From: Hydractinia symbiolongicarpus
Lineage: Eukaryota; Cnidaria; Hydrozoa; Anthoathecata; Hydractiniidae
Direction of reading: 5' to 3'
Assembly (NCBI RefSeq): GCF_029227915.1
Contig: NC_079880.1
Coordinates: 27,151,501-27,215,500, forward strand
Length of the DNA stretch: 64,000 bases
Below are positions 52,656 through 64,000 of this stretch, in pieces; within the stretch, counting starts at the first letter, position 1, and each line of letters begins with the position of its first letter. The position numbers and the translations under genes are program-made. The notes beneath the pieces were generated by a model. It was not told the origin of the DNA and ran no database searches. It was given only the letters and a program-made list of their open reading frames with translations.

Positions 52656-54125
52656 TCGCTGATTTCCAACAATCATGTCAAAGTAAGAAGAATGTTATTT
52701 CTTGGAGTCCAGTTGGCTAACTTATCAGATTTATAAGGTCACAGGCCAAAGTTAGTTCAATTAAGTCCCACAGTCAATCATTTCATTGTTAAAAGCGATA
52801 TAATTTAGTAATATCGGAAAAGTGTCACTAAATAAATGTTGGTACAAATATGTGACGCAACCGTTGTAACTCAAACGGACTGATACCGCTAGAAAGTCAT
52901 TGAAATGTAGTTTTTGAAACTGTCTCTATTTCTTCAGCGCGCGATAACGGCTATTATTGGTCCCACAGTAAAAAATGACTTATTTATCTAAATTTTCAAA
53001 TGAAGCGCTTCCACAGCGCCCAGGGTAATCGCTGATTTCCAACAATCAAGTCAAAGTAAGAAGAATGTTACTTCTTGGAGTCCAGTTGGCTAACTTATCA
53101 CATTTATAAGGTCACAGACCAAAGTTAGTTCAATTAAGTCCCACAGTCAACCATTTCGTTGTTAAAAGCGATATAACTTAGTAATATCGGAAAAATGTCA
53201 CTAAATACATGTTGGTACGAATATGTAACGCAGCCGTTGTATCTCAAACGGATTGATACTGCCACGAAGTCAGTGAGATTTAGTTTTTGAGAATGCCTCT
53301 ATTTCTTCAGCGCGCGATAACGGCTAGGATTGGTCCCACAGTAAAAAATGACTTTTTTATCTAAATTTTTAAATGAACCGCTTCCACAGCGCCCAGTGTA
53401 ATCGCTGATTTTCAACAATCATGTCAAAGTAAGAAGAATGTTATTTCTTGGAGTCCAGTTGGCTAACTTATCACATTTATAAGGTCACAGACCAAAGTTA
53501 GTTCAATTAAGTTTCACAGTCAATCGTTTCACTGTTAAAAGCGATGCAACATGGTAATAGCGGAAAAATATCGCTAAATACATGTTGGTACGAATATGTG
53601 ACGCAACCGTTGTAACTCAAACGGACTGATACCGCTAGAACGTTATTGAAATGTAGTTTTTGAAACTGTCTCTATTTCTTCAGCGCGCGATAACGGCTAG
53701 GATTGGTCCCACAGTAAAAAATGACTTATTTATCTCAATTTTTAAATGAAGCGCTTCCACAGGGCCCAGTGTAATCGCTGAGTTCCAACAATCATGTCAA
53801 AGTATGAAGAATGTTACTTCTTGTAGTCCTGTTGGCTAACTTATCACATTTATAAGGTCACAGGCCAAAGTTAGTTCAATTAAGTCCCACAGTCAATCAT
53901 TTCATTGTTAAAATCGATATAACTTAGTAATATCGGAAAAGTGTCACTAAATAAATGTTGGTACGAATTTGTGACGCAACCGTTGTAACTCAAACGGACT
54001 GATACCGCTAGGAAGTTATGGAAATGTAGTTTTTGAAACTGTCCCTATTTCTTTAGCGCGCGATAACGGCTAGGATTGGTCCCACAGTAAAAAATGACTT
54101 ATTTATCTAAATTTTTAAATGAAGC
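50330..54125 (+). repeat. HOR block 9: 5-monomer unit, 1865 bp, nested with the 4065-bp unit
   Basis: ATTATTTTTTGGAGTCC at 50456 and 52321, and AACGGCTATTATTGG at 51081 and 52946, give an offset of 1865. Copies are about 50330-52194 and 52195-54059. An older, single version of the same five monomers lies at 46260-48125 (offset 1864 between 46391 and 48255). Confidence 0.87.
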
Positions 54126-54829
54126 GCTTCCACAGGGCCCAGGGTAATCGCTGATTTCCAACAATCTAGTCAAAGTAAAAAGAATGTTATTTTTTGGAGT
54201 CCAGTTGGCTAACTTATCACATTTATAAGGTCACAGACCAAAGTTAGTTCAATTAAGTCCCACAGTCAATCATTTCCTTGTTAAAAGCGATATAACTTAG
54301 TAATATCGGAAAAATGTCACTAAATACATGTTGGTACGAATATGTAACGCAGCCGTTGTATCTCAAACGGATTGATACTGCCACGAAGTCAGTGAGATTT
54401 AGCTTTTGAGAATGCCTCTGTTTCTTCAGTGCGTGCTAACGGCCAGGATTGGTCCCACAGTAAAAAAAGACTTATTTATCTAAATTTTTAAAAAAAGCGC
54501 TACCACAGAGCAGAGTGTACTCGCTGAATTCCAGCAATCATGTCGAATTAAGAAAAATGTTATTCCTTGGAGACCAACTGGCTCATTTATCGCATTTATA
54601 AGGTCACAGTCCAGAATCAGTTCAATTAAGTCCAACAGTCAATCGCTTCACTGTTAAAAGCGATACAACTTAGTACTATTGGAAAAAAATCACTAAATAC
54701 ATGTTGCTACGAATATGTGACGCACCCGTTGTAACTCAAAGGGACTGATACCGTTAGAATGTCATTGAAATGTAGTTTTTGAAACTGTCTCTATTTCTTC
54801 AGCGCGCGATTACGGCTAGGATTGGTCCC
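54126..54829 (+). repeat. Two monomers linking HOR blocks 9 and 10
   Basis: An A unit with CAGGGCCCAGGGTAATCG and a B unit with AGCTTTTGAGAATGCCTCTG and GAGACCAACTGG. The same pair recurs at 60450-61150 and, for the B unit, at 61840. They are a junction copied as part of a longer duplication. Confidence 0.75.
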
Positions 54830-57800
54830 ACAGTAAAAAAGGACTTATTTATCTCAATTTTTAAATGAAGCGCTTCCACAGCGCCCATTGTAATCGCTGA
54901 GTTTCAACAATCATGTCAAAGTACGAAGAATGTGATTTCTTGGAGTCCAGTTGGCTAACTTATCACATTTATAAGGTCACAGGCCAAAGTTAGTTCAATT
55001 AAGTCCCACAGTCAATCATTTCATTGTTAAAATCGATATAACTTAGTAATATCGGAAAAATGTCACTAAATACATGTTGGTACGAATATGTGACGCAACC
55101 GTTGTAACTCAAACCGACTGATACCGTTAGGAAGTCATGGAAATGTAGTTTTTGAAACTGTCCCAATTTCTTCAGCGCGCGATAACGGCTAGGATTGGTC
55201 CCACAGTAAAAAATGACTTATTTATCTAAATTTTTAAATGAAGCGCTTCCACAGGGCCCAGTGTAATCGCTGATTTCCAACAATCTTGTCAAAGTAAGAA
55301 GAATGTTATTTCTTGGAGTCCAGTTGGCTAACTTATCACATTTTTAAGGTCACAGACCAAAGTTAGTTCAATTAAGTCCCACAGTCAATCATTTCAATGT
55401 TAAAAGCGATATAACTTAGTAATATCGGAAAAATGTCACTAAATACATGTTGGTACGAATATGTAACGCAGCCGTTGTATCTCAAACGGATTTATACTGC
55501 CACGAAGTCAGTGAGATTTAGTTTTTGAGAATGCCTCTATTTTTTCAGTGCGTGCTAACGGCCAGGATTGGTCCCACAGTAAAAAAAGACTTATTTATCT
55601 AAATTTTTAAAAAAAGCGCTACCACAGAGCAGAGTGTACTCGCTGAATTCCAGCAATCATGTCGAATTAAGAAAAATGTTATTCGTTGGAGTCCAATTGA
55701 CTCATTTATCGCATTTATAAGGCCACAGTCCAGAATCAGTTCAATTAAGTCCCACAGTCAATCGCTTCACTGTTAAAAGCGATACAACTTAGTAATATTG
55801 GAAAAAAATCACTAAATACATGTTGGTACGAATATGTGACGCAACCGTTGTAACTCAAACGGACTGATACCGTTAGAACGTCATTGAAATGTATTTTATG
55901 AAACAGTCTCTATTTCTTCAGCGCGCCATAACGGCTAGGATTGGTCCCACAGTAAAAAATGATTTATTTATCTCAATTTTTAAATGAAGCGCTTCCACAG
56001 CGCCCAGTGTTATCGCTGATTTCCAACAATCATGTCAAAGTAAGAAGAATGTTACTTCTTGGAGTCCAGTTGGCCAACTTATCACATTTATAAGGTCACA
56101 GGCCAACGTTAGTTCAATTAAGTCCCACAGTCAATCATTTCATTGTTAAAAGCGATATAACTTAGTAATATCGGAAAAATGTCACTAAATAAATGTTGGT
56201 ACCAATATGTGACGCAACCGTTGTAATTCAAACGGACTGATACCGCTAGAACGTCATTGAAATGTAGTTTTTGAAACTGTCTCTATTTCTTCAGCGCGCG
56301 ATAACGGCTAGGATTGGTCCCACAGTAAAAAATGACTTATTTATCTAAATTTTTAAATGAAGCGCTTCCACAGGGCCCACTGTAATCGCTGACTTCCAAC
56401 AATCTTGTCAAAGTAAGAAGAATGTTATCTCTTGGAGTCCAGTTATCTCTCTTATCATATTTATAAGGTCACAGGCCAAAGTTAGTTCAACTAAGTCCCA
56501 CAGTCAATCATTTCATTGTTAAAACCGATATAACTTAGTAATATCGGAAAAATGTCAGTAAATACATGTTGGTACGAATATGTGACGCAGCCGTTGTATC
56601 TCAAACGGATGGGTACCGCCAGGAAGTCAATGAAATTTAGTTTCTGAATTTCTTCAGTGCGTACTAACGGCGAGGATTGGTCCTACAGTAAAAAAAGACT
56701 TATTGATTTAATTTTTTAAAAAAGGCGCTACCACAGAGCATAGTGTACTCGCTGAATTCCTGCAATCATCTAGAATTAAGAAGAATGTGATTCCTTGGAG
56801 TCCAATTGGCTCATTTATCGCATTTATAAGGTCACAGTCCAGAATCAGTTCAGTTAAGTCCCACAGTCAATCGTTTCACTGTTAAAAGCGATGCAACATA
56901 GTAATAGCGGAAAAATATCGCTAAATACATGTTGGTACAAATATGTGACGCAAACGTTGAAACTCAAACGGACTGATACCGCTAGAAAGTCATTGAAATG
57001 TAGCTTTTGAAACTGTCTCTATTTCTTCAGCGCGCGATAACGGCTATTATTGGTCCCACAGTAAAAAATGACTTATTTATCTAAATTTTTAAATGAAGCG
57101 CTTCCACAGCGCCCAGGGTAATCGCTGATTTCCAACAATCAAGTCAAAGTAAGAAGAATGCTACTTCTTGGAGTCCAGTTGGCTAACTTATCACATTTAT
57201 AAGGTCACAGACCAAAGTTAGTTCAATTAAGTCCCACAGTCAACCATTTCGTTGTTAAAAGCGATATAACTTAGTAATATCGGAAAAATGTCACTAAATA
57301 CGTGTTGGTACGAATATGTAACGCAGCCGTTGTATCTCAAACGGATTGATACTGCCACGAAGTCAGTGAGATTTAGTTTTTGAGAATGCCTCTATTTCTT
57401 CAGCGCGCGATAACGGCTAGGATTGGTCCCACAGTAAAAAATGACTTTTTTATCTAAATTTTTAAATGAACCGCTTCCACAGCGGCCAGTGTAATCGCTG
57501 ATTTTCAACAATCATGTCAAAGTAAGAAGAATGTTATTTCTTGAAGTCCAGTTGGCTAACTTATCACATTTATAAGGTCACAGACCAAAGTTAGTTCAAT
57601 TAAGTCCCACAGTCAATCGTTTCACTGTTAAAAGCGATGCAACATGGTAATAGCGGAAAAATATCGCTAAATACATGTTGGTACGAATATGTGACGCAAC
57701 CGTTGTAACTCAAATGGACTGATACCGCTAGAACGTCATTGAAATGTAGTTTTTGAAACTGTCTCTATATCTTCAGCGCGCGATAACGGCTAGGATTGGT

Positions 57801-60255
57801 CCCACCGTAAAAATTGACTTATTTATCTCAATTTTTAAATGAAGCGCTTCCACAGCGCCCATTGTAATCGCTGAGTTTCAACAATCATGTCAAAGTAAGA
57901 AGAATGTTATTTCTTGGAGTCCAGTTGGCTAACTTATCACATTTATAAGGTCACAGGCCAAAGTTAGTTCAATTAAGTCCCACAGTCAATCATTTCATTG
58001 TTAAAATCGATATAACTTAGTAATATCGGAAAAATGTCACTAAATACATGTTGGTACGAATATGTGACGCAACCGTTGTAACTCAAACCGACTGATACCG
58101 CTAGGAAGTCATGGAAATGTAGTTTTTGAAACTGTCCCAATTTCTTCAGCGCGCGATAACGGCTAGGATTGGTGCCACAGTAAAAAATGGTTTATTTATC
58201 TAAATTTTTAAATGAAGCGCTTCCACAGGGCCCAGTGTAATCGCTGATTTCCAACAATCTTGTCAAAGTAAGAAGAATGTTATTTTTTGGAGTCCAGTTG
58301 GCTAACTTATCACATTTTTAAGGTCACAGACCAAAGTTAGTTCAATTAAGTCCCACAGTCAATCATTTCAATGTTAAAAGCGATATAACTTAGTAATATC
58401 GGAAAAATGTCACTAAATACATGTTGGTACGAATATGTAACGCAGCCGTTGTATCTCAAACGGATTAATACTGCCACGAAGTCAGTGAGATTTATTTTTT
58501 GAGAATGCCTCTATTTCTTCAGTGCGTGCTAACGACCAGGATTGGTCCCACAGTAAAAAAAGACTTATTTATCTAAATTTTTAAAAAAAGCGCTACCACA
58601 GAGCAGAGTGTACTCGCTGAATTCCAGCAATAATGTCGAATTAAGAAAAATGTTATTCCTTGGAGTCCAATTGGCTCATTTATCGCATTTATAAGGCCAC
58701 AGTCCAGAATCAGTTCAATTAAGTCCCACAGTCAATCGCTTCACTGTTAAAAGCGATACAACTTAGTAATATTGGAAAAAAATCACTAAATACATGTTGG
58801 TACGAATATGTGACGCAACCGTTGTAACTCAAACGGACTGATACCGTTAGAACGTCATTGAAATGTATTTTATGAAACAGTCTCTATTTCTTCAGCGCGC
58901 GATAACGGCTAGGATTGGTCCCACAGTAAAAAATGATTTATTTATCTCAATTTTTAAATGAAGCGCTTCCACAGCGCCCAGTGTTATCGCTGATTTCCAA
59001 CAATCATGTCAAAGTAAGAAGTATGTTACTTCTTGGAGTCCAGTTGGCCAACTTATCACATTTATAAGGTCACAGGCCAACGTTAGTTCAATTAAGTCCC
59101 ACAGTCAATCATTTCATTGTTAAAAGCGATATAACTTAGTAATATCGGAAAAATGTCACTAAATAAATGTTGGTACGAATATGTGACGCAACCGTTGTAA
59201 TTCAAACGGACTGATACCGCTAGAACGTCATTGAAATGTAGTTTTTGAAACTGTCTCTATTTCTTCAGCGCGCGATAACGGCTAGGATTGGTCCCACAGT
59301 AAAAAATGACTTATTTATCTAAATTGTTAAATGAAGCGCTTCCACAGGGCCCACTGTAATCGCTGAGTTCCAACAATCTTGTCAAAGTAAGAAGAATGTT
59401 ATCTCTTGGAGTCCAGTTATCTCTCTTATCATATTTATAAGGTCACAGGCCAAAGTTAGTTCAAATAAGTCCCACAGTCAATCATTTCATTGTTAAAAAC
59501 GATATAACTTAGTAATATCGGAAAAATGTCAGTAAATACATGTTGGTACGAATATGTGACGCAGCCGTTGTATCTCAAACGGATGGGTACCGCCAGGAAG
59601 TCAATGAAATTTAGTTTTTGAATTTCTTCAGTGCGTACTAACGGCCAGGATTGGCCTACAGTAAAAAAAGACTTATTGATTTAAATTTTTAAAAAAGGCG
59701 CTACCACAGAGCATAGTGTACTCGCTGAATTCCCGCAATCATCTAGAATTAAGAAGAATGTGATTCCTTGGAGTCCAATTGGCTCATTTATCGCATTCAT
59801 AAGGTCACAGTCCAGAATCAGTTCAGTTAAGTCCCACAGTCAATCGTTTCACTGTTAAAAGCGATGCAACATAGTAATAGCGGAAAAATATCGCTAAATA
59901 CATGTTGGTACGAACATGTGACGCAAACGTTGAAACTCAAACGGACTGATACCGCTAGAAAGTCATTGAAATGTAGCTTTTGAAACTGTCTCTATTTCTT
60001 CAGCGCGCGATAACGGCTATTATTGGTCCCACAGTAAAAAATGACTTATTTATCTAAATTTTTAAATGAAGCGCTTCCACAGCGCCCAGGGTAATCGCTG
60101 ATTTCCAACAATCAAGTCAAAGTAAGAAGAATGCTACTTCTTGGAGTGCAGTTGGCTAACTTATCACATTTATAAGGTCACAGACCAAAGTTAGTTCAAT
60201 TAAGTCCCACAGTCAACCATTTCGTTGTTAAAAGCGATATAACTTAGTAATATCG
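54830..60255 (+). repeat. HOR block 10: 8-monomer unit, 2974 bp
   Basis: GCGCCCATTG at 54881 and 57855, GTGTTATCGCTGATTTCC at 56007 and 58981, and AACGGCTATTATTGG at 57039 and 60012 give offsets of 2973-2974. Copy 1 is about 54830-57803. Copy 2 runs from 57804 to about 60255. The five monomers before it (53936-55200) recur after it at 60257-61520 with an offset of about 6321. Confidence 0.86.
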
Positions 60256-63200
60256 GAAAAGTGTCACTAAATAAATGTTGGTACGAATTTGTGACGCAAC
60301 CGTTGTAACTCAAACGGACTGATACCGCTAGGAAGTTATGGAAATGTAGTTTTTGAAACTGTCCCTATTTCTTCAGCGCGCGATAACGGCTAGGATTGGT
60401 CCCACAGTAAAAAATGACTTATTTATCTAAATTTTTAAATGAAGCGCTTCCACAGGGCCCAGGGTAATCGCTGATTTCCAACAATCAAGTCAAAGTAAGA
60501 AGAATGTTATTTCTTGGAGTCCAGTTGGCTAACTTATCACATTTATAAGGTCACAGACCAAAGTTAGTTCAATTAAGTCCCACAGTCAATAATTTCCTTG
60601 TTAAAAGCGATATAACTTAGTAATATCGGAAAAATGTCACTAAATACATGTTGGTACGAATATGTAACGCAGCCGTTGTATCTCAAACGGATTGATACTG
60701 CCACGAAGTCAGTGAGATTTAGCTTTTGAGAATGCCTCTGTTTCTTCAGTGCGTGCTAACGGCCAGGATTGGTCCCACAGTGAAAAAAGACTTATTTATC
60801 TAAATTTTTAAAAAAAGCGCTACCACAGAGCAGAGTGTACTCGCTGAATTCCAGCAATCATGTCGAATTAAGAAAAATGTTATTCCTTGGAGACCAACTG
60901 GCTCATTTATCGCATTTATAAGGTCACAGTCCAGAATCAGTTCAATTAAGTCCAACAGTCAATCGCTTCACTGTTAAAAGCGATACAACTTAGTACTATT
61001 GGAAAAAAATCACTAAATACATGTTGCTACGAATATGTGACGCACCCGTTGTAACTCAAAGGGGCTGATACCGTTAGAACGTCATTGAAATGTAGTTTTT
61101 GAAACTGTCTCTATTTCTTCAGCGCGCGATTACGGCTAGGATTGGTCCCACAGTAAAAAAGGACTTATTTATCTCAATTTTTAAATGAAGCGCTTCCACA
61201 GCGCCCATTGTAATCGCTGAGTTTCAACAATCATGTCAAAGTAAGAAGAATGTTATTTCTTGGAGTCCAGTTGGCTAACTTATCACATTTATAGGGTCAC
61301 AGGCCAAAGTTAGTTCAATTAAGTCCCACAGTCAATCATTTCATTGTTAAAATCGATATAACTTAGTAATATCGGAAAAATTTCACTAAATACATGTTTG
61401 TACGAATATGTGACGCAACCGTTGTAACTCAAACCGACTGATACCGCTAGGAAGTCATGGAAATGTAGTTTTTGAAACTGTCCCAATTTCTTCAGCGCGC
61501 GATAACGGCTAGGATTGGTGCCACAGTAAAAAATGATTTATTTATCTAAATTTTTAAATGAAGCGCTTCCACAGGGCCCAGTGTAATCGCTGAGTTTCAA
61601 CAATCATGTCAAAGTAAGAAGAATGTTATTTCTTGGAGTCCAGTTGGCTAACTTATCACATTTATAAGGTCACAGACCAAAGTTAGTTCAATTAAGTCAC
61701 ACAGTCAATCATTTCCTTGTTAAAAGCGATATAACTTAGTAATATCGGTAAAATGTCACTAAATACATGTTGGTACGAATATGTAACGCAGCCGTTGTAT
61801 CTCAAACGGATTGATACTGCCACGAAGTCAGTGAGATTTAGCTTTTGAGAATGACTCTGTTTCTTCAGTGCGTGCTAACGGCCAGGATTGGTCCCACAGT
61901 AAAAAAAGACTTATTTATCAAAATTTTAAAAAAAAGCGCTACCACAGAGCAGAGTGTACTCGCTGAATTCCAGCAATCATGTCGAATTAAGAAAAATGTT
62001 ATTCCTTGGAGACCAACTGGCTCATTTATCGCATTTATAAGGTCACAGTCCAGAATCAGTCCAATTAAGTCCAACAGTCAATCGCTTCACTGTTAAAAGC
62101 GATACAACTTAGTACTATTGGAAAAAAATCACTAAATCCATGTTGCTACGAATATGTGACGCACCCGTTGTAACTCAAAGGGACTGATACCGTTAGAACG
62201 TCATTGAAATGTAGTTTTTGAAACTGTCTCTATTTCTTCAGCGCGCGATTACGGCTAGGATTGGTCCCACAGTAAAAAAGGACTTATTTATCTCAATTTT
62301 TAAATGAAGCGCTTCCACAGCGCCCATTGTAATCGCTGAGTTTCAACAATCATGTCAAAGTAAGAAGAATGTTATTTCTTGGAGTCCAGTTGGCTAACTT
62401 ATCACATTTATAAGGTCACAGGCCAAAGTTAGTTCAATTAAGTCCCACAGTCAATCATTTCATTGTTAAAATCGATATAACTTAGTAATATCGGAAAAAT
62501 GTCACTAAATACATGTTGGTACGAATATGTGACGCAACCGTTGTAACTCAAACCGACTGATACCGCTAGGAAGTCATGGAAATGTAGTTTTTGAAACTGT
62601 CCCAATTTCTTCAGCGCGCGATAACGGCTAGGATTGGTGCCACAGTAAAAAATGGTTTATTTATCTAAATTTTTAAATGAAGCGCTTCCACAGGGCCCAG
62701 TGTAATCGCTGATTTCCAACAATCTTGTCAAAGTAAGAAGAATGTTATTTCTTGGAGTCCAGTTGGCTAACTTATCACATTTTTAAGGTCACAGACCAAA
62801 GTTAGTTCAATTAAGTCCCACAGTCAATCATTTCAATGTTAAAAGCGATATAACTTAGTAATATCGGAAAAATGTCACTAAATACATGTTGGTACGAATA
62901 TGTAACGCAGCCGTTGTATCTCAAACGGATTAATACTGCCACGAAATCAGTGAGATTTAGTTTTTGAGAATGCCTCTATTTCTTCAGTGCGTGCTAACGG
63001 CCAGGATTGGTCCCACAGTAAAAAAAGACTTATTTATCTAAATTTTTAAAAAAAGCGCTACCACAGAGCAGAGTGTACTCGCTGAATTCCAGCAATCATG
63101 TCGAATTAAGAAAAATGTTATTCCTTGGAGTCCAATTGGCTCATTTATCGCATTTATAAGGCCACAGTCCAGAATCAGTTCAATTAAGTCCCACAGTCAA

Positions 63201-64000
63201 TCGCTTCACTGTTAAAAGCGATACAACTTAGTAATATTGGAAAAAAATCACTAAATACATGTTGGTACGAATATGTGACGCAACCGTTGTAACTCAAACG
63301 GACTGATACCGTTAGAACGTCATTGAAATGTATTTTATGAAACAGTCTCTATTTCTTCAGCGCGCGATAACGGCTAGGATTGGTCCCACAGTAAAAAATG
63401 ACTTATTTATCTCAATTTTTAAATAAAGCGCTTCCACAGCGCCCAGTGTAATCGCTGATTTCCAACAATTATGTCAAAGTAAGAAGAATGTTACTTCTTA
63501 GAGTCCAGTTGGCCAACTTATCACATTTATAAGGTCACAGGCCAAAGTTAGTTCAATTAAGTCCCACAGTCAATCGTTTCATTGTTTAAAGCGATATAAC
63601 TTAGTAATATCGGAAAAATGTCACTAAATAAATGTTGGTACGAATATGTGACGCAACCGTTGTAACTCAAACGGACTGATACCGCTAGAAAGTCATTGAA
63701 ATGTAGTTTTTGAAACTGTCTCTATTTCTTCCGCGCGAGATAACGGCTAGGATTGGTCCCACAGTAAAAAATGACTTATTTATCTAAATTTTTAAAAAAA
63801 GCGCTACCACAGAGCAGAGTGTACTCGCTGAATTCCAGCAATCATGTCGAATTAAGAAAAATGTTATTCCTTGGAGTCCAATTGGCTCATTTATCGCATT
63901 TTTAAGGTCACAGACCAAAGTTAGTTCAATTAAGTCCCACAGTCAATCATATCATTGTTAATAGCGATATAACTTAGTAATATCGGAAAAATGTCACTAA
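60256..64000 (+). repeat. HOR block 11: 3-monomer unit, 1119 bp, then mixed monomers to the window end
   Basis: AGCTTTTGAG at 60721 and 61840, and TTGGTGCCACAG at about 61515 and 62634, give an offset of 1119. The two copies are about 60480-61598 and 61599-62717. From 62636 to about 63780 the sequence follows 58171-59315 (offset 4465). The last units are an A/B chimera near 63780-63900. The array continues beyond the window. Confidence 0.84.

Larger units (their letters stand above)
1..64000 (+). repeat. Tandem satellite array, ~373-bp monomer (interrupted once)
   Basis: The whole window outside 41355-44258 is built from head-to-tail copies of one AT-rich monomer of about 373 bp, all in the same orientation. 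Landmarks recurring once per monomer, in order, are CTATTTCTTCAG, CTAGGATTGGTCCCACAGTA, a GCGCTWCCACAG stretch, TTGGAGTCCA, CATTTATAAGGTCACAG, CAATTAAGTCCCACAGTCAA, AACTTAGTAATATCGG, ACATGTTGGTACGAATATGT and GTTGTAACTCAAACGG. About 164 monomers fit. Period and orientation are seen directly. A centromeric or pericentromeric role is inferred from the type of repeat only. No gene was found anywhere in it. Confidence 0.98.

Noticed and set aside
1-64000. CRISPR array
   Set aside because: The repeats are ~373 bp and contiguous, with no short repeat/spacer alternation and no cas genes.
1-64000. CENP-B box in the monomer
   Set aside because: I looked for the TTCG....A..CGGG pattern and did not see it in the consensus monomer. 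The conserved palindrome has a different sequence.
1-64000. rDNA, tRNA or histone-type tandem gene repeat
   Set aside because: The monomer has no recognisable rRNA, tRNA A/B boxes in a foldable context, or coding sequence. It is too short for those clusters.

Overview
The window is eukaryotic heterochromatin-type DNA. It is one continuous tandem satellite array, broken once by a DNA transposon. I see no host gene, rRNA, tRNA, CRISPR or bacterial-type feature. The evidence for a eukaryote is the satellite itself and a piggyBac-family transposase gene that appears to carry a spliceosomal intron. Its closest general resemblance is to piggyBac-like elements of animals, so an invertebrate host is a reasonable guess, but the window does not name the species.

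Satellite: the basic unit is about 373 bp (25206-25578 and 25579-25951 are clean examples of exactly 373). It is AT-rich and head-to-tail throughout, always in the same orientation. After removing the 2.9 kb transposon there is room for about 164 monomers. At least three monomer subtypes can be told apart. Type A reads GATAACGGCTAGG and contains GAAGCGCTTC. Type B reads GTGCGTGCTAACGGCCAGG and contains CACAGAGCATAGTGTACTCG. Type C carries GTAGAAACTGAATTTTTTATC. The subtypes are arranged in higher-order repeats (HORs) whose periods are whole numbers of monomers, and different HORs occupy different stretches: 5-mer of 1865 bp (1-4790), 5-mer of 1860 bp (5880-9650), 3-mer of 1125 bp (about 11655-13900), 8-mer of 2986 bp (12780-17925), 11-mer of 4106 bp (16625-24836) containing a 4-mer of 1494 bp, 3-mer of 1119 bp (24837-27074), near-identical 5-mer of 1865 bp (29615-33345), 3-mer of 1098 bp (39600 across the transposon), 11-mer of 4065 bp (45630-52655) containing a 5-mer of 1865 bp (50330-54125), 8-mer of 2974 bp (54830-60255), and 3-mer of 1119 bp (60480-62717). 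Between these lie mixed stretches of the same monomers.

Transposon: 41355-44258 (2904 bp) is a complete piggyBac-like element. It is flanked by the TTAA target duplication, has 13-bp terminal inverted repeats beginning CCCTATT, and has a short palindrome near each end. One minus-strand gene encodes the transposase. I join a short acidic first exon (43885-43744) to the main exon (43598-41737) across a 145-bp GT-AG intron. This gives an in-frame 667-residue protein with all four conserved aspartates and a cysteine-rich C-terminus. Nothing in it is broken, so the element could be autonomous. It landed in a TTAA that most satellite monomers carry, and the sister HOR copy at 40253 still has the empty site.

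Interpretation: long HOR satellite arrays of this kind are typical of centromeric or pericentromeric DNA. That is inference here. The small open frames inside the satellite are not genes. The items most worth following are the nested multi-scale HOR organisation, a conserved 20-bp imperfect palindrome in nearly every monomer, and the seemingly intact, recently inserted piggyBac.
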